8,944 nt of DNA, taken from an uncultured Caulobacteraceae bacterium. GTDB lineage: Bacteria; Pseudomonadota; Alphaproteobacteria; Caulobacterales; Caulobacteraceae. The position numbers were made by a program, and so were the translations under genes. The DNA lies in the NCBI GenBank assembly GCA_937952995.1, contig CALFYB010000145.1, positions 1-8,944 of the forward strand, read 5' to 3'. Within the stretch, counting starts at the first letter, position 1; every line of letters begins with the position of its first letter. Positions 5,686 to 8,944 of the stretch are shown here, in pieces. The notes below the pieces were generated by a model, which saw only the letters and a program-made list of their open reading frames with translations, was not told the DNA's origin and did no database searches.

Positions 5686-8133
5686 ATGAATCCGTCAGTA
5701 AGATTGACCGCCACTGTTCGAGCCATCTCCATGGCCACCCTTTTGAGCAGCGTTGCGACAGCAGCAATTGCAGAGGCAGGACCTGCTGCATCTCCGCCCC
5801 TATCTGAACAGTCCGCGAGCGCCGAAGATACCATCGTTGTGACCGCGCGGCGGCGTCAGGAAAGCGCGCAGGCTGTGCCGCTAGCCATCACGGTCGTCGG
5901 TGGGGAAAAGGTCGAAGCGACCGGGGCATTCAACATCAGCCGTCTGCAACAGCTCACCCCTACCCTACAGTTCTATTCCTCAAACCCACGCAATACGGCG
6001 GTCAATATTCGCGGCCTCGGCGTTCCCTTTGGCCTCACCAGCGACGGGTTTGATCAGGGCGTCGGCTTTTACGTGGACGATGTCTATAATGCCCGCGTTG
6101 CAACTGGGACCTTCGACTTCCTCGATGTGGCCCAGATCGAAGTCTTAAGGGGTCCTCAAGGCACGCTCTACGGCAAGAACACGTCGGCCGGAGCGGTCAA
6201 TATCACGACCAATCAACCCACCTTTGACTTTGAAGCCAAGGCGGAACTCTCGGTTGGCAATCTCGATTTTAGGCAGGCAAAGGCCGTTGTGTCGGGACCA
6301 CTGAGCGAAAACCTCGCGGCACGAATTGCCCTTTCGTCAACCACCCGGCGCGGGGCCATCTACAACGTCACGAGCCACAACTGGGTCAATGGACAGGATA
6401 ATCTTGGCGTTCGCGGGCAACTGCTGTTCAAGCCCAAGGACGCCCTCGTCATCACGCTTGCTGCGGACTACAACAAACAGGATGCGGAGTGCTGCGCCCA
6501 GATCTTCGTGCGCACCGGTGCAACCCAACGACCCTTAAACCGGCAATATGCAGGGCTCGCAGCGGCCCAGCACTATAGCGTTGTCAGCACAAACCCGTTC
6601 GACCGGTTGACCGATGTCGATGCCGACCTCAATGCCGGCAACAAGATCGGCGGAGCCTCAGCGCGGGTGGTCTGGGGTCTCGGTCGTGGCACGCTGACTT
6701 CTGTTACCGCCTGGCGTTTTTGGGACTGGAAGCCAGCGAGTGACCGAGACTTCACGGGCCTACCCATTGTCACCAAATCGCAAAATCCCTCGCAGCAAGA
6801 TCAGTACACACAAGAGCTACGCTACAACTACGATAGCCAAGACTTAGATTTTGTCGTCGGGGCCTTCGCCTTTAAGCAGCGGGTCGACACTCAAGGCACC
6901 GAGCAGCAAGGGGCCGCCTCCAGCCGCTGGAACATCGCCCCCAGCAACCCCTTGTCCAATGACCCAACGGTTCTGGACGGCCTCGTGGCGCGTAACACCC
7001 AGTATCTGAAAAACACCAGCTTCGCCGTCTTCGGGCAGGCCAGTTGGAAGGTGACGGACGCCTTGACGATCCAACCGGGCGTCCGGTTGAACTACGACAA
7101 GAAGGACGGCTTCTATCAGCGGCTAGTCTTTGATGGTCAGGGGCTTCCAGTGCTCTTTGGCCAGACCGGTGCTCGCCGCGCCGCGCAGTTGGCGGTCTTC
7201 TCACCCCAACTCAGCGCACCCAGCTTCGATGCGTGGAACTTCAGCTATGACCTCACGGTCAGTTATCGGATCGCGCCGGATATCTTGGCCTATGGGACCT
7301 ATGCCAAGAGCTTCAAAACGGGCGGCATCAATCAGAACGGCCTGCCCACCGATGCGGCGGGCAACCCCATCTTGGCGGCCAGCACGATCAAGCCAGAGGA
7401 CGTCAATCACTTCGAAACCGGCCTGAAGGTTCAGCTTTGGGAACGCCGCGCGACCCTAAACCTCTCAGCTTTTCGAACCGACATCCAAGACTATCAGGCG
7501 ACGGTGACCAACGGCCAACTCGGCGTCCTTCGCGGCTACCTCGCCAACGCAGGCAAGGTTCGCAGCCAAGGGATAGAAGCCGATTTTTCGATTAGGCCCA
7601 ACGCGCGGTTCAACGCCTACACCAACGGGGCCTACACGGACGCAACCTACCGCAAGTTCATCGACGCGCCCTGCCCTCCTGAGCTTTCGGGCGGAACCAC
7701 TGCGACGGGCAGCCAAGTACCGAGCGCACCCGGCACGCCCGGAGGCCTGAGCCCCGCCAACTGTGACATCTCCGGTCAACGCCTGCCCGGCGTTTCCAAA
7801 TGGAGTGTGTCGTTCGGTGCAGAGGCAAATGCTCCGACGACACTCCTCGGCAGAGAGGTTGAGGTCTATCTGGGCTATGATGGAAGCTACCGCTCCAACT
7901 TCTCGTCCAATGCCTCGCCATCGGCCTACACGCTGGTGGACGGATACGCCCTGTCGAATTTCCGGTTCGGTGTGCGCGATGCAAAGGGGCTGAACATCTT
8001 CGGTTGGGTGCGCAACGCCTTCGACCAAGACTATTTTGAACTGCTGACTGTCGGCCCGAGCAATACCGGTCTCATTGCGGGCCAGCCCGGCGATCCCAGA
8101 ACCTACGGCGTGACCGTCAAGGCTGCGTTCTAG
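5686..8133 (+). CDS. TonB-dependent outer-membrane receptor
   Basis: An 815-residue outer-membrane transporter that would take up a scarce ligand using TonB-ExbBD energy. A signal peptide ends near Ala29 (AIA before EAG). The TonB box is DTIVVTA (48-54). The plug domain spans about 60-178, with VNIRGLG (107-113), VGFYVDDVY (126-134) and IEVLRGPQGTLYGKNTSAGA (151-170). The rest is a 22-strand-type barrel ending in VTVKAAF, with the terminal Phe used for barrel assembly. Cys269-Cys270 and Cys663/Cys693 lie in likely surface loops. There is no N-terminal STN signalling domain, so sigma/anti-sigma control through the receptor is unlikely. AAGGGG (5673-5678) 7 nt upstream supports the start. The sequence does not reveal the ligand: receptors of this style import siderophores, sugars or aromatic compounds. 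The ene-reductase upstream may act on the imported compound, which is inference. Confidence 0.92.
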   Translation: MNPSVRLTATVRAISMATLLSSVATAAIAEAGPAASPPLSEQSASAEDTIVVTARRRQESAQAVPLAITVVGGEKVEATGAFNISRLQQLTPTLQFYSSNPRNTAVNIRGLGVPFGLTSDGFDQGVGFYVDDVYNARVATGTFDFLDVAQIEVLRGPQGTLYGKNTSAGAVNITTNQPTFDFEAKAELSVGNLDFRQAKAVVSGPLSENLAARIALSSTTRRGAIYNVTSHNWVNGQDNLGVRGQLLFKPKDALVITLAADYNKQDAECCAQIFVRTGATQRPLNRQYAGLAAAQHYSVVSTNPFDRLTDVDADLNAGNKIGGASARVVWGLGRGTLTSVTAWRFWDWKPASDRDFTGLPIVTKSQNPSQQDQYTQELRYNYDSQDLDFVVGAFAFKQRVDTQGTEQQGAASSRWNIAPSNPLSNDPTVLDGLVARNTQYLKNTSFAVFGQASWKVTDALTIQPGVRLNYDKKDGFYQRLVFDGQGLPVLFGQTGARRAAQLAVFSPQLSAPSFDAWNFSYDLTVSYRIAPDILAYGTYAKSFKTGGINQNGLPTDAAGNPILAASTIKPEDVNHFETGLKVQLWERRATLNLSAFRTDIQDYQATVTNGQLGVLRGYLANAGKVRSQGIEADFSIRPNARFNAYTNGAYTDATYRKFIDAPCPPELSGGTTATGSQVPSAPGTPGGLSPANCDISGQRLPGVSKWSVSFGAEANAPTTLLGREVEVYLGYDGSYRSNFSSNASPSAYTLVDGYALSNFRFGVRDAKGLNIFGWVRNAFDQDYFELLTVGPSNTGLIAGQPGDPRTYGVTVKAAF

Positions 8134-8148
8134 CGGCCTTCCGACCCA

Positions 8149-8177
8149 GTGATCTCCCGTCTCCCACGGGGGATCAC
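8149..8177. terminator. Hairpin between convergent TonB receptor and selA genes
   Basis: GTGATCTCCCGT (8149-8160) and ACGGGGGATCAC (8166-8177) form a 12-bp stem with one G-T wobble and a 5-nt loop. It begins 15 bp after the receptor stop, and its right arm contains the selA stop codon (8176-8174). No T-run follows on either strand, so it is not a classical intrinsic terminator. It may act in both directions by blocking RNA polymerase or protecting the 3' ends. Confidence 0.55.
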
Positions 8178-8944
8178 CTCGGCACCCTACCGCCTAACAT
8201 CCCAAGCTGATCCAAGAAATCAGCCTCGTCCTCGAGGCAACGAAGGTCCAGTACAAGGCTATTGTCCGTCACCCGCCCGATGATGGGTATGGGCAGTTGC
8301 CGCAATGCCGTGGCCAAATCCTTTAAGGCCTTCCCCGCCTTCTTCGCCTCAAAGCGGCAGACCAGAGCCGCGCTAGGGATGACATCAACCGGCAAGGAAC
8401 CGCTGCCCACTTGGCTAAGAACAGGCTCGGTTGTGACCGTCCAAGCCGTGCCCAAGGCCGCCGCTAAGGTCGGCTCTATCCGCTGGGCCATGGCTGAAAT
8501 TTCCCCAAGCGGCCGGGTGAGAAGCCGCAACGTCGGAAGGTCAATCGCAAGACGCTCTGGGTGTCGATAGGCCATCAAGGTGGCTTCAAGCGCCGCTAGG
8601 GTTAGCTTCGAGACCCTAAGGGCCCGCTTTAGCGGGTGGCGGTTGATCCGATCAATCAGCGCCTTCTTGCCCACGATAAGACCGGCCTGCGGTCCACCCA
8701 GCAGTTTATCGCCGCTGAAGGTCACAAGGTCGGCCCCGCGAGCGATAATATCCGCAACAATAGGCTCCTTGGGCAGTCCATAGACGCTCAGATCAATCAG
8801 GCTTCCCGCCCCCAAATCAACGATCAAGGGCAGACCATGCGCATGGGCGACATCGGCCATGTCGGCTTCGGACACTGCCGATGTGAATCCTTGAATGACA
8901 TAGTTGCTGGCGTGCACCTTCATCAGGGCCGCCGTCGAAGGTCC
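8174..8944 (-). CDS. selA: L-seryl-tRNA(Sec) selenium transferase, C-terminal part
   Basis: SelA is the PLP enzyme that converts seryl-tRNA(Sec) to selenocysteinyl-tRNA(Sec) with selenophosphate. The frame is open from the window edge, so the N-terminal part is missing; 256 residues are present of a family length near 460. It enters as STAALMKVHASNYVIQGFTS, matching the conserved KVHxSN segment. Further signatures are VDLGAGSLIDL and TFSGDKLLGGPQAG, in which the Lys codon at 8707-8705 is the PLP Schiff-base lysine. The C-terminus ends with IIGRVTDNSLVLDLRCLED, as in the family. The Met at 8923 is internal, because conserved sequence continues upstream of it. The gene is convergent with the TonB receptor, and its stop codon lies inside the hairpin at 8149-8177. 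selB, often the next gene, is not downstream here. Confidence 0.93.
   Translation of the reverse strand, partial: GPSTAALMKVHASNYVIQGFTSAVSEADMADVAHAHGLPLIVDLGAGSLIDLSVYGLPKEPIVADIIARGADLVTFSGDKLLGGPQAGLIVGKKALIDRINRHPLKRALRVSKLTLAALEATLMAYRHPERLAIDLPTLRLLTRPLGEISAMAQRIEPTLAAALGTAWTVTTEPVLSQVGSGSLPVDVIPSAALVCRFEAKKAGKALKDLATALRQLPIPIIGRVTDNSLVLDLRCLEDEADFLDQLGMLGGRVPR

Noticed and set aside
5034..8028. Long reverse-strand frames antisense to the ene-reductase and receptor genes (for example 5034-5615 and 7465-8028)
   Set aside because: They lie wholly or mostly opposite well-supported coding sequence, have low-complexity Arg/Gly/Pro-rich products and match no family I recognise; GC-rich codon bias explains them.

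Overview
The window looks like chromosomal DNA of a GC-rich alphaproteobacterium. This rests on the codon use, on a TonB-dependent receptor of the type abundant in Caulobacterales and Sphingomonadales, and on candidate TTGAY-N4-RTCAA (FNR/FixK-type) boxes. The sequence alone does not support a genus. I saw no IS element, tRNA, rRNA or CRISPR array.

Left part (1-3978). A 5' portion of an erythromycin-esterase-family gene runs leftward out of the window. It is divergent from a small dienelactone-hydrolase-like alpha/beta hydrolase gene. That gene meets a phosphoribosyltransferase (PRT) gene tail to tail, and the two stop codons share one CTAG. The PRT lies 43 bp downstream of an accessory ftsH (AAA+ zinc metalloprotease) and is probably in the same operon. 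Esterase-like, hydrolase-like and PRT domains are also fused to each other in DosR (hypoxia/dormancy) regulon proteins of Mycobacterium tuberculosis (Rv2030c and Rv0571c, from memory). A full match to the FNR/FixK consensus sits midway between the esterase and hydrolase genes, with a -10-like hexamer at the class II distance on each side. A 9/10 match lies upstream of ftsH. I read this block as a low-oxygen or stasis response module. That reading is inference.

Middle part (3979-8133). A 293-bp partly AT-rich divergent intergenic region separates ftsH from a rightward pair. The first gene is an Old Yellow Enzyme-type FMN ene-reductase/NADH:flavin oxidoreductase. After 127 bp comes a complete 815-residue TonB-dependent outer-membrane receptor. 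A 28-bp imperfect dyad lies between the two. The pair may import a compound and then reduce it, but nothing in the sequence identifies the ligand.

Right part (8149-8944). A strong hairpin closes the receptor gene and contains the stop codon of a convergent selA (selenocysteine synthase), of which only the C-terminal 256 residues lie in the window. The organism therefore probably makes selenoproteins. No selB follows selA directly.
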